This document shows, one piece after another, positions 38,401 to 49,907 of a DNA stretch of 64,000 nt. This stretch comes from Chionis minor (Eukaryota; Chordata; Aves; Charadriiformes; Chionididae), in the NCBI GenBank assembly GCA_013398295.1, contig VZSF01006717.1, positions 620,001 to 684,000 of the forward strand, written 5' to 3'. The notes below the pieces were generated by a model. That model searched no databases and was not told the DNA's origin. It saw only the letters and a list, made by a program, of their open reading frames with translations. Each line of letters starts with the position of its first letter. Position 1 is the first letter of the stretch. The translations under genes were made by a program, and so were the position numbers.

Positions 38401-41245
38401 TTATGATGCTCACTCGACAAATGTATATTTCTCTAAAATGTATTGCAGCCTTGTCCTTTATGATCTGAATGTTCTCTCCAGTTTTCAGTATGAGGATCTC
38501 CCATAGTTGACAATGTAGTCTCCATTAAAGAATGACTGATACCCCACTATTGATACGCTTTTGTAATGAAAAACTGCAAAGACATGGTGGGACAAGCATG
38601 TAGACTGAGACTGCTTAAATGTCAGCATCCATGTATGAGGTGCATGTTGAAACTTACATTACAGGCAATGGACACTTAGAAATCTGTTCAGCTTGCTCTA
38701 ATATAGACACAGAAAACTAAGGCAGTACCTACTTGACTCTCTACTTGGATGGGATCTCCCAGCCCTCCATCCCCAGTGAAGGCAGCGTCCCTCCCCCTTC
38801 TTTGTAAGCAGACAATTGTTCTTTTCTAGTGTATACCTAATTTGTTACACTTACTGTACCTTATTTAGAGTGAGTTGACACTAGCATTAAGTGATGCTAA
38901 TCACTAGACAGCCTTTCAGGAGCTCACATAAAGCTCCATTACTTGTGGAGATAATGATCACCACAGAAGCTGAGCCTGTACTTACCAGCTGAGTTAGAGA
39001 ATGAATTTTAAATTGCAAGTTTGCTGTTGGGAGATATGAAAATGTAAAATGCCTGAAGACGTAGGTGATCTGATTTTGTGATGCTTTCTTCTGCTCACCC
39101 TCCTTGGTAGCTGCCATGTAGTGCTGCATTAAGTAGACATTCCTCCAATAAAGATTTAATGCATGATTTGTTAAAGTTTTGTGCTGATTATGGTACATGG
39201 AGGAGTTTGAGAAGAACTAGCGAAGTACACTTTCATGTAAAGAAATACATCCTCTAAAATTGTAAGAACAACAATGAAAACATGAAGAGAATTGCTAGAC
39301 TGCATTCTAGCAGTGGGCTTTCTTTTTTAGTATTTCCTTTGTTTATTTTAAATGTATTATTCTAGATATGTAATAGAATTTTAAAAATAACTACTGTAAT
39401 TCCTGGTTTTGGAACTATGTTGCCAACATATATACTGCAAAGAAAATGTGTGTTTGTCTATGAAAAAGTATAGAAAGCTTATTTTGTAAAATGGTACGTC
39501 TGCAGCCTGAAAATGGTCATGGCGACAACAGGCACAGAGTATATCTGTAAGGTTTTTCTTCACAAATGTAAACATGCAGCAACTTAAAAATAACTGAATT
39601 GATAAAAAATAGCCATAGGCATGAGGACAGCTATTAAGCTTCTGTAGTGCAACGTCAGTCTTTTTTATTTTCTTTTTTTTATTTGTAATATGTGCAGTAT
39701 GGCATTTCATGGAGTAGGGAGACTGACACAAAGAGAAAGCTGTAAATTTTTTTTTTTTTCCTGTTGAGAGGAAGAATCCTTCTTGAGCAAGAGCAATTCC
39801 CCAAGATTCTTGGCAGCATATTTTAAAGTTTAAAATCATGCCTGTCCAGATGCCTTTAGTGACAACTACTACTTACTCTTCTACTCAGTGATTCTCAGCT
39901 CTACTGAGTTCCATTGTGAGTAGATTCAAGCTAAGAACAGTGCTTTGAATTTAATCCTCAAAGCTACCTGTATTTTTCTTTAAGTTTTCATATATGATTT
40001 TTCTTCAGTAAGGATTCTTTGACAAGTGAAAATTAAAAGTGGAATTGGTTGCGGGGGGGGGGAGGAATATGGAAAAGCATGAAAAGGTTTGAATTTTGGA
40101 AGTGTTCAGACATGATTCAGCAAGGAAGAAGGAAGGCATCAACCTAATTTTTGTAATGATGACTGGGACATGGGGGGAATCACTGATGACAAATGGAAGG
40201 GGGGAAAGTAATAATAAGTATAAATTATTAAATGTAGGAAGTTGGTAAGGATAGATAGGAACTCACAGAAAAATATTCCAAGGTAGACATTAAATATCAT
40301 ATGAGAAGAAACCCAGTGGTGGTGCAGGAGATAACATACGGCAGACACATTTATAAAATTATTACTACTTACTGAATCCTTCTGCTTTTATTCTGTTTGT
40401 GTGTGGAAACAATCTGTCCAACATACATGCATCATAGAGAAATGCCTGATAACTTTCTGTTCTAACTTCTAGTTAGTAACTAGAAATACTGGTTAGAGAT
40501 GGTTTCAAAGCAGATGTAGGTACCATCTAGTACATGAGAGCTATTAAATTCAAAACAATGATATCAATGGAGCCAAAAGGATGAAATCTCATGCTTTATG
40601 AGATTTGTGAGAAAACGTAGGTCCCTGTTGGATCAATAAAAACTAGATTTCAAAAATACTTATCAATTTCACAGTCTAAGAGCTATGTCTAAGTAGCCTT
40701 CTGGTTACGTTAATGAGCCTTTTAAATAGAAGAAATGAGAATCTCATCCTCAACAAAATTTAGTCCATCTCAGAAAGGGCCCAGCTATACCATTTTTACA
40801 GCATGTCCTTGGAAATAGGCAAACAAATGCTGTGTTACACCATCAGCAGGAGATGGAGGCTAAAACTCTTTTCCCCTTAATTGCTCTGCCTGGATTCCTT
40901 GCACTAAAATGTGGGTATCTGTTCTAATATGATACAATGAGGGATGCATTTCTAGGACAGTTTATCTTCTGCCTAAAGCAATCCATTTTTAAAAGCCCAG
41001 TTTTATCATAATGTTTAGAAGTTTAAAGTGCACTTTGCAGAAAAAAAAATAAATATCCAAAGACTCATGTATCCTTGTTAGCAGTTTCTGGATAAAAAAG
41101 AAGCTTTATATGAAAGGAAGGGAGTGTTCATTTTTATGTGGCACGTATACAGATCTCCTTCCTTTGGGATCTTTTTTAGAAGCAACCTGATGCTTTGTTC
41201 TTCTTGACAGTCAAGTGTGGTTGCAATTGGGTTAGAGTGGAGTAA

Positions 41246-41962
41246 AGATAATGGAAAATGGATTGAGAGCAGCCCTGAGGAGAGGGACTTGGGGCTGTTC
41301 GTAGATGAGAAGCTCAACATGAGCTGGCAGTGTGCACTTGCAGCCCGGAAGGGCAACTGCATCCTGGGCTGCATCAAAAGAAACATGGCCAGCAGCTCGA
41401 AGGAGGTGATTCTGCCCCTCTACTCTGCTCTCGTGAGACCCCACCTGGAGTACTGTGTCCAGCTCCGGAGCCCCAACGCAAGGAGGACATGGCCCTGTTG
41501 GAGCTGGCCCAGAGGAGTGCCATGAAGATGATGAGAGGGGCTGGAGCACCTCTGCTATGAGGACAGGCCAAGAGAGTTGGGGTTGTTCAGCCTGGAGAAG
41601 AGAAGGCTCTGGGGAGACCTCATAGCAGCCTTTCAGTATGTGAAAGGTGGGGGGGCCCACAAGAAATCTGGAGAGGGACTTTTTGCAAGGGCATGTAGTG
41701 ATAGGATGAGGGGTAGTGGCTTCAAACTGGAAGAGGATAGATTTAAATTAGATCTTAGGAAGAAAGTTTTCACCATGAGGGTGGTTAGGAACATGTTGCC
41801 CAAGGGAAGCTGTGGAGGCTCCACCTCTGGCAGTGTTCAAGGCCAGGCTGGATGGGGCTTTGATCAACCTGGTCTAGCGGGAGGTGTCCCTGCCCATGGC
41901 AGGGGGTTTGGAACTAGATAATCTTTAAGGTCCCCTCCAACCTCAACCATTGTGTGATTTGA
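41246..41962 (+). mobile_element. CR1 LINE, 5'-truncated, sense orientation
   Basis: Covers the last part of CR1 ORF2 and the 3' UTR. Translated pieces include [58 protein letters not shown] and [20 protein letters not shown]. Frameshifts occur near 41475 and again before 41577, and a short deletion removes the usual 'HWNRLP' stretch after VVRN. The 3' end is TCCCCTCCAACCTCAACCAT followed by TGTGTGATTTGAT, a decayed octamer tail. It shares about 700 bp at very high identity with the inverted copy at 46206-46929. Confidence 0.93.
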
Positions 41963-42254
41963 TAATTGTTGCTTGAATGCAATTAGTTTTCATCCTCTAG
42001 AATTCCTTATTAGTTGAGTTCATCCTTGGACTCTGATGTTTGCTTACATCTTAAATGTTAACAGTCTTGAAATGTCATGTGCACTCAACTACAAACCAAT
42101 GAAATGACCTCTGCCATGCAACTTAGTTGCAACTCAATTAATATTGTTTTGTGGGAGGAGGGGATGTTAATAATAAGTGATTATATGTAATTCCTGAGAT
42201 ATGTCATCATTCTGCATTTATCCCTAGTGTTGTGGTTTTGTGGTTTGGTGTTTT

Positions 42255-42291
42255 GGGGGGGGGGGGGGGGGGTTGATTTTTTTTTTTTTTT
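42255..42291. repeat. G18 run followed by T15 run
   Basis: Eighteen G (42255-42272), TTGA, then fifteen T (42277-42291). The G run is long enough for G-quadruplex folding and for sequencing slippage, so length is uncertain. Confidence 0.8.
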
Positions 42292-45200
42292 AAAATGTGC
42301 CTGATCCAGACAGACACCACAAAGCTTGTTTATTTTGGCAATAATTCAGCTTCCTTGTCTGGATAAACAGCAGTACTTACGATCCCATTCCCAAGTGGGG
42401 CTGCATTACTTTGTTAAAGATCCCTTGGTAATAATAGTTTAAAAATATAAGACAAATTCTAGTGAAGTTAATGATGGTGTTAATTCACAATAGCTGAGAA
42501 CCCAGTTTAGTAGCTCTGTATTTTTCTTATCGCAGCATGAGATTTGAGGTAGGTTTCTCTTGAAATTTTTCCTTGCAGTGTTGCAGATCATATTTCTTTC
42601 CAGGGGAAACATCTGAAGTGCCTTCAGTATCATGTTCAGTCTTTTAAGATGATTTCTACTAATGTATTGCAGCATTCAGAGTAAAAATTTTCTTGATAAG
42701 ATCCTTATTATAAAATTTACAGATCTACTGATAAGCAGTGTGAAGGTGATAGTTTAAGGGAGCATATTTGATATAGTTACTCTGTCACTTTCTGGTCAGA
42801 AGTCTGGCATGATGAAGCATGCCACCTGGAATGGCGTAAAGTAGGGTTTTTTCCACTTGTGAACATTTTTAGTTGTTTTATTTCTTTCTCACTAAACAAA
42901 TGTAAATGTTAATGCAACCAGTGAAGTTACTACATTTTTTCACAAGATTAAGACTTGGGACTTCATAGGCAAATGTACATGCCTAACAGCTTTGGATACA
43001 TAACTGCAGAAGCACAGGATTAGGAGAAACAAATTCCTGGGAGTATATAAACAACCTGGGTTGTGGTGTTCTTGTTCACAAATGGTATTAATCAAATCTG
43101 ATAAAAACAGCCTGCAATAAAAAGAAATGTACTTTAAAGTAAAGATGTTCTTCGAGCTATGCTCCTTACCTCTACTGTTCTGTTGTCTGTCATTCTTACT
43201 AATTTGCAATTCTTTGTTGTAAAAATATTAGATGTTTAAACTCTTGCCATTTTGGGGGAATCTATATTTGTGTAAGCTGTTTTAAAACTACTTAATCTAG
43301 CAATAAATGAAATTAAACTATTTACTGGAGAGATTTCTATGACAACTCTTTCATTGTATTTTTCACTTTCATTGCCCGAGATTGCATTCAACAAAGGAAA
43401 CCAGAGGAGAGCCTCAAAACATTTTTGCCTTCTTGTTGAATACTAGAGATATCATTAAAAAGTGCTCTGACAAGCAGGCTCATCGCCCGTGCATGCTGCT
43501 ATTTGTCACACACCATGACTGCTCCCTCAGCAGCAGCAGAGAGTAGCCACTTCTACAGGATTACTTATGTCTGGAACTAAATGTGGTGCTGTCCTCACTG
43601 GATCAGTGAACAGCAGTGGTACGTAACGAGGGATCTGTGGGTGATAACTAGGCTATTCGTATGAGCAGGGCATCACCTTCCTGTTTTCAGTGGTGAGCAG
43701 AAAAGAGTAGTTTTCATCTGCTGCTGGAGCTCTTGCCATCAGACTTACTTTTAAAAATTGTGGGTTTTTGTTGCAATAAAATGTTTCTCTTAGCAGCTTT
43801 CAAAATACAAACTTCAGGATAAATTCAGAGGTGAATGTAGAGCTGTTATACTATTAAATCAAGGCCATTCAAAGCTTCTTTTCTTTTCTCCTCCTGCTTT
43901 CCAAAACACAAGTTTGTAATATCAAGACCATCTTAACCTTATTTTTTAAAAAATATAAGTAATTACTTGGTTACTGAGCTTGCACCTTTTTGCATAACAC
44001 CTCTTGAATTACAACAAGGAATCTGAATAGAAAACCATTTAGGATGAAGTAGTTAGAAAATTGAAGGGCAATAAGAAAGATGTGGCAAAAAGAAATAGTA
44101 GCAGAGGAATAGGGAAGAGTCTAAAGTAGAGGATAGCATCATTACTGTAGCTCATGCTTCTGTGCCTTTTGTGAGTTACTGTTAGAGTTTCTGCAATTAG
44201 AAAGTAGAAATATATTTGGGTCAATTGTGCATATCTATATATAGCACCGCTGGGTTTCAACTTTTACCTAAAACGTATGGTGTTTAGAGGCACTACGTTA
44301 CAAGAATGTTGCATGTGGCAGTGCTTCCCCTCAGGAATGCCATCTTTTCTTTCCTGTGAAAAACTGTGTCTGGTAGAACTGTGTACTCATCCCTGCAACT
44401 TCCTGGGTGCTTTGTAACAGCGTGGATGAAAGATGACGCAACAGCTGTGGGGCGTGTAGTAATGCTGGATAACTATGTAGTACTCAGAGACAAAATTAGT
44501 CTGCTGATTTGTGATGCATCCAGTGGAAATTCTGTAATCTAATGAGTTTAAGGTTTTCCTTGGAGAGCCTGTTGATGTAATTGAATAGTGCTTACACTTG
44601 AATAGTTGATACCGTGTAAGTAGAAAAGGCAGAGTGCTGAGGGAAAGTGAGACAAACTCGCATGTTCCCTGAGGTGTAGAAGAAAAGGAATTTGGAGCAT
44701 CAGATGAGGAACATTTCAAAACCCATCTTCATTTTCCTCAACACTGGCTACAGGAAGGGAGTTTCCATCCATCCTAAGTGCTTGTTTGGGTAAGCGTGGG
44801 TTATTTTTTAAGGATCAGGAGGATTTATATGCTTGGAATTTGTTTTGTTACACATTATTTTGATTAAATGAAAACATTCGGATTTGATTAAATTAGTTTA
44901 TCTGGAGCTGTTCAAGGTTGTTTGAGTATCTTGAAAACCAATTAGATGATGTAATTACATGGACAAACTATATATCAGTAGTTTCCTAGCTTTTTTGTTG
45001 ATGATTTCATGCCCTATTCTTGTGTTTCCAACCCATAGCTGTGGCAGTTTTATCAGGATTCGCGTTGCTAATGTTTTCCTCTTTCTATGCTTTCAGCCTT
45101 TCAGACGCTCCCTGTTGGGGGCATCTTGATGCACCTTCTCTGTTTGGCTCATTTTAAACAGTGATACCCACTAAGCTGTGCCAGGCTGGGGGAGATTAAG

Positions 45201-46125
45201 GCCTTTAGATGCCAGAGAAATCAAAGCTTGTTATTACCAATTAATTGCCTAAGGATGAAAAGAATGCTTAAAATGTTTGTAATTCCTTAAACCTGCCTCT
45301 ACATTTCTAAAGGGTGGATGTTCATTTATATTAAGAAATCGTTAAATTTGTTCAATCACATGTTGGCTGATTCTTAAGAGACAGTTGAAAGACTTGGCAT
45401 GCAGGAAATCTGAGTGAAGAATTTGTTGCCTTTCGTAGGTCCGTTAATAGCTTACTTTGTTTGATTTGTAAGAGACCCACATGTGAACTGAAATCTTTTG
45501 TTGTCTTGTGCAGACCTATCTCTGCACTTATCAGGCTCCAAGCAGCTAGAGGATTTCATACCATAATGGATATTTTTATTGCCTTTTTTATTTAACTTTT
45601 CAGAGGAAATGGCAAAAGCCCAGTGAGAATCAGACTCCAGTGCACCCTTTGTCTGAATGTCAGTTGTGAACATATGTGCAAGCCCAGCATCTTTAATGGT
45701 CTCTCCCAGCACAGAGGTCTGGGTTTTGTCAGGAGTGTCCCCTATGCCTCTGGCAGTGTTCAGACTTTCTGTTTAAGTTCTTTAACCTCAATGACAAAAC
45801 AAAACAAAGCAAACTTTCATCAGAAGTTGAGCTGTTCAGACATACCCTGGCTTTATATCCTGTTCCTATCTTAAGTGGTTTTTTTCCCCAGGGCTCTTTG
45901 GTCTTTGTTAACCTGAGATTCCCAGAACCTTGTCAAGGAAAAGTAGCATTTCCTTCCTCTGCCTTTTGAGAGGCTTACCTCCCTTCAGCTCACTTTTCTT
46001 AAATGGTCTGTGTGTTATTTCCAGGTCTGGTGAAGTTGTGTGCCTGTGATTTCTAGCACCAGTGCCATAGTCAAATGTAGCCCTTTTCTCCTGGATATAA
46101 ACTACCTGAGGAAATACCACAATTA

Positions 46126-46142
46126 GTGTGTGTGTGTGTGTG
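46126..46142. repeat. (GT)n microsatellite
   Basis: Uninterrupted GT repeat just downstream (with respect to its orientation) of the minus-strand CR1 copy's 3' end. Confidence 0.85.
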
Positions 46143-46205
46143 CATGTGCTTGTTATGCCTATTTAAAATTATCAGATATTTTATAAGAATGAAACAAGTT
46201 GAAAT

Positions 46206-46929
46206 AGAATCATAGAATGGTTGAGGTTGGAGGGGAACTTAAAGATTATCTAGTTCCAACCCCCCTGCCATGGGCAGGGACACCTCCCGCTAGACCAGGT
46301 TGATCAAAGCCCCATCCAGCCTGGCCTTGAACACTGCCAGAGGTGGAGCCTCCACAGCTTCCCTTGGGCAACATGTTCCTAACCACCCTCATGGTGAAAA
46401 CTTTCTTCCTAAGATCTAATTTAAATCTATCCTCTTCCAGTTTGAAGCCACTACCCCTCATCCTATCACTACATGCCCTTGCAAAAAGTCCCTCTCCAGA
46501 TTTCTTGTGGGCCCCCCCACCTTTCACATACTGAAAGGCTGCTATGAGGTCTCCCCAGAGCCTTCCCTTCTCCAGGCTGAACAACCCCAACTCTCTTGGC
46601 CTGTCCTCATAGCAGAGGTGCTCCAGCCCCTCTCATCATCTTCATGGCACTCCTCTGGGCCAGCTCCAACAGGGCCATGTCCTCCTTGCGTTGGGGCTCT
46701 GGAACTGGACACAGTACTCCAGGTGGGGTCTCACGAGAGCAGAGTAGAGGGGCAGAATCACCTCCTTCGAGCTGCTGGCCATGTTTCTTTTGATGCAGCC
46801 CAGGATGCAGTTGCCCTTCCGGGCTGCAAGTGCACACTGCCAGCTCATGTTGAGCTTCTCATCTACGAACAGCCCCAAGTCCCTCTCCTCAGGGCTGCTC
46901 TCAATCCATTATCTGCCCAGCCTGTATTC
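46206..46929 (-). mobile_element. CR1 LINE, 5'-truncated, antisense orientation
   Basis: Reverse-strand copy of the same CR1 subfamily as 41246-41962. The 3' end lies at 46206 with the intact octamer tail (AGAATCATAGAATGG on the + strand, i.e. ATTCTATG units). The 5' truncation is near 46929, about 15-20 bp further than in the other copy. It carries the same inactivating features: same frameshift pattern, same seven-base G run, same missing 'HWNRLP' stretch. Only a handful of differences were counted by eye. Flanks on both sides differ from those of the other copy, so the two look like separate insertions of one source or copies later made alike by gene conversion. Confidence 0.93.
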
Positions 46930-47961
46930 GTTGGTTCATTTTGAGTTTTTTTTTTTTTTTAAGTTCTCATAATATTTGTCATTTGAGACTGTACAGTTTT
47001 CAATTTAGCCTGGCAATCACATCCTATGTGTTTTTACATGGCTGAGTATAGCTTACAATTGTATATTTCAAAATTATAAATTTTCTTATTGCAGGATTTT
47101 ATATTGTCAGAATAGATTCAATGTTTTCTCATTTAAAGTTCATTCCTCATACATTAGACTAGACCTTCAAGAGGTGTAAATCAATATATCAGTTGACTGA
47201 GTGATTTGCACTGTATGATAATGTGGCCAGCTTGGAAGTTTTATTTTCTGTTGTATGTAAATACCGAGAAATTAAACCTTATATAGCAGACCTTTCAGTG
47301 ACGTTTCTTTGCACTTATTTGTGCAACTTATTTGTGTGAATATCCACAACAGTTACAAAAAGGGACACAAATGAACTCTTTTCTATTAGTATCTTCCTTC
47401 CCGGTATTTCTAGCACATATTTGTGTTTGCTTGAAAGCAAAGCTTTTCATGTGCCTGTTTGTTTCTTGGCGGACTCCTGCAGGAGAAGAAAGCCTGAAGA
47501 GCACCTTGTAATGTAGAGATACCTATGCGACATGGCCTTCCAGATGCCAACTGCTTTATGTGAACAGGAGGTCGGAATATGAATGAATGAATTTATTTTG
47601 GTGAAAATACTGTGTTTATTTATATTGCTTAAAAGCTGTATTTTGGACACTGCCTTGTTGCCTCAAGGTGGGAGAGGGTGGGAAGAAAACCTATGGGATA
47701 GGCTTCTTGCACTCAAGGAATTCTTTCAGGGAGACTATTTCTATTTGGCTTTGTTTCGCTGTTGTTCTTTCAAACACCAAATTGCTGTCCCATTAACGTT
47801 ACTCTACACTGTTTCATTGTGCGATGCTACTTTGGCAGAATAAACCACCTTAGCTGACAGCCTTGCTCAGGCAGATCTTTATAAGTACCTAAAATTCTTT
47901 GTATGTTGTTGCCATTGCAGTAAGCCTCCTTGGTTGTGACTGCTCAAGGAAAAATGGTACC

Positions 47962-47978
47962 AGAGAGAGAGAGAGAGA
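47962..47978. repeat. (GA)n microsatellite
   Basis: Short GA dinucleotide run in intron. Confidence 0.85.
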
Positions 47979-49682
47979 TAGCTGCCATGCTTTAATTGCT
48001 GCTGTGGTCAAAAATCCTTCATTTTGCCCTGAAGTAATTTGTTTTTTAAGAATGTCTTTTATACACTCAGATAAAGTCCCAACAGCATTGGGACCCAAAA
48101 AAGTGAGGCCTGTTCTGGCATGGACAGTCTTCTGAAGTCAAGTAGGCCTTTTGGCAGAGTGTTACAGCTTGAAGTACTTTCAGTCAGTTTATATGAAACG
48201 AAAATACGAGATAAGATAAGAAAAATATTAAATACACATTTGCGAAACAGAGTGGAAAGACAGTTCTGGCTGTTTACATTTGTGTGTGGATCTATCTGGT
48301 GATCAGGCAATGCCATTCCTGTCAATACAATTTGAGGGTGCTCTGCGATGAACCAGGCTCATCGTACCATTTCTTGAGCACTCTTGCTGGGCCAAGTGAA
48401 TTCTGCAGCTCAGTTGGAACTTCTTGGACTGCTGAATGTCCTGCTTTGTTGTCTTGCAACGTAGAGATTCCTTTTTCCAATACTGACGTTTTATTGTATT
48501 AATAATAGCAGTAGACTGTGGTTGTCCAGATTACACCACTTAAAATAATAAGTACTGGGTTCCTTGCATTATCTACAGTTTCTTGCTTTTATTGTAATTC
48601 ATTATAGGCTGAGCAGTACCAATCCCTGAAAATGCTATAATTACTCTAAAGTCAAGATTTTTTTTATTTATTTTTACAGCCAGCATCTTATCTTAAAGCT
48701 GACAAATGGATATTGTATGCTATTTCTCCAAAAATCTTTGATTTCTGAAAAAATTACCTTAGTTTGTCTTGAACAAAAGTATTTTTCCTGTTGTTTTTAC
48801 ATTATTTAGTTCTTGAAAATGTTGTCAGCTTAGCTGGATTATAGTTGATTATAAAGTCCCACATCATAGTTCTACAAAGTGCTGAACCATGCCTATTACT
48901 ATTTGTACCTCTGAGTTAAGAAATATTTTTCATTCAATGTTGACATTTTTCATGTTTCATCTGATAATTTATATTGCTGTAAATGTGCAAGTACTAGCTG
49001 GCACAGAGGTGATTACCATTGACTTTATATTGGAGTTAAAATATTTTAATACTTTGGAATTTGTCTCTGAAATCATTTGAGTAGAAGCTCTAGATGTTTT
49101 TATGATCTTCATGGGTGGGTATACAAATCAGCTTCTTTTATCTGAGACAGAAATATTAAGCAAAAATCTAGGTATTCAGTAAGATTTTTTTTTCAGGATA
49201 CTAGCCAAGGCTTACAGTAAAAATGGAAAATGTATCCTCAGTACTGTCTACTCTCTGGTGAGTTTTTCCCCAGTCTTCTAGGGAAGTGTAGGTGGTCCAG
49301 GATTTTCAGAAATGGGAGGCTGACTAAATAAGAGTACCTGTAACAAAGAATGAATAAGAAGTGCAGCCAGGTATCGTATTAATCTAGCATCTTACGTAAT
49401 AGCATAATGAAATAAGAGCTGCAATTTCTAAGGGAAGAACGTGCTTACCATGTTTGTCGTAGAGAGGAGATGTGAACCAGACAGATGTCAAAAGGAGGGG
49501 AAAGGAAGTAGTTCTGCCACAAGGCAGTCAAAAGCGCGTGTCAGATGGATAGTGGTTCTTCAGATGCTGGCGCAAAGGGCCCCAGCCCTGATCCTTTCTT
49601 CCTCAACTTCTGTGTGATATGTGGTCAGGTAATACTAAAACTAAAATCATTAACAAAATTTTTCTTTCTGTTTTCATTTCAG

Positions 49683-49907
49683 TTATTTGCCACCTTCCAT
49701 GTATGAATGGAGGCCAGTGCAGTTCTAGAGATAAATGCCAGTGCCCTCCTAATTACACTGGTAAACTTTGTCAGATCCCTGTGCATACTGCCAATACTCC
49801 AAAACTGTACCATCACCCACAACAGGTGAACAAGCCTGTAGGATCACAAATTATCCACTCTACTCACACTTTACCACTGACGATGTCTGGACAGCAGGGT
49901 GTAAAAG
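49683..49907 (+). CDS. LTBP1: LTBP1 exon: EGF-like module and linker
   Basis: Internal exon of 225 nt, acceptor TTTTCATTTCAG|TT, donor AAAAG|GTAACT, phases 1-1. The joined codon G|TT gives Val, so the protein reads [15 protein letters not shown], as in human LTBP1. It holds a complete EGF-like module with six cysteines: C-x3-C-x5-C-x5-C-x-C-x8-C ([25 protein letters not shown]). No calcium-binding D/N-x-D/N-E motif precedes the first cysteine, so it is probably of the non-calcium type. NYT is an N-glycosylation sequon. The C-terminal part is a Pro/His-rich flexible linker ([18 protein letters not shown]) with no cysteine. Because the length is a multiple of three and the phases are symmetric, the exon could be skipped in frame. 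Confidence 0.96.

Larger units (their letters stand above)
27188..49682 (+). other. LTBP1: LTBP1 intron, about 22.5 kb
   Basis: Runs from GTAAGT at 27188 to TTTTCATTTCAG at 49682. It contains a hairpin at 31541-31583, a probable hAT-like element at 35087-35408, two inverted near-identical CR1 copies (41246-41962 and 46206-46929), and simple repeats at 29543-29562, 40053-40062 (G10), 42255-42291, 46126-46142 and 47962-47978. A 19-bp palindrome lies at 40467-40485. No further coding exon was recognised: the open frames outside the CR1 copies are short and without family signatures. Confidence 0.85.

Noticed and set aside
39381..39839. 152-codon - strand open frame
   Set aside because: Lys/Phe-rich translation of AT-rich intron with homopolymers. 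No domain, no promoter or splice context.
41217..41921. Open frames of 60-140 codons on both strands around 41.2-41.9 kb and again at 46.2-46.9 kb
   Set aside because: All are pieces or antisense shadows of the broken CR1 reverse transcriptase region. Not host genes.
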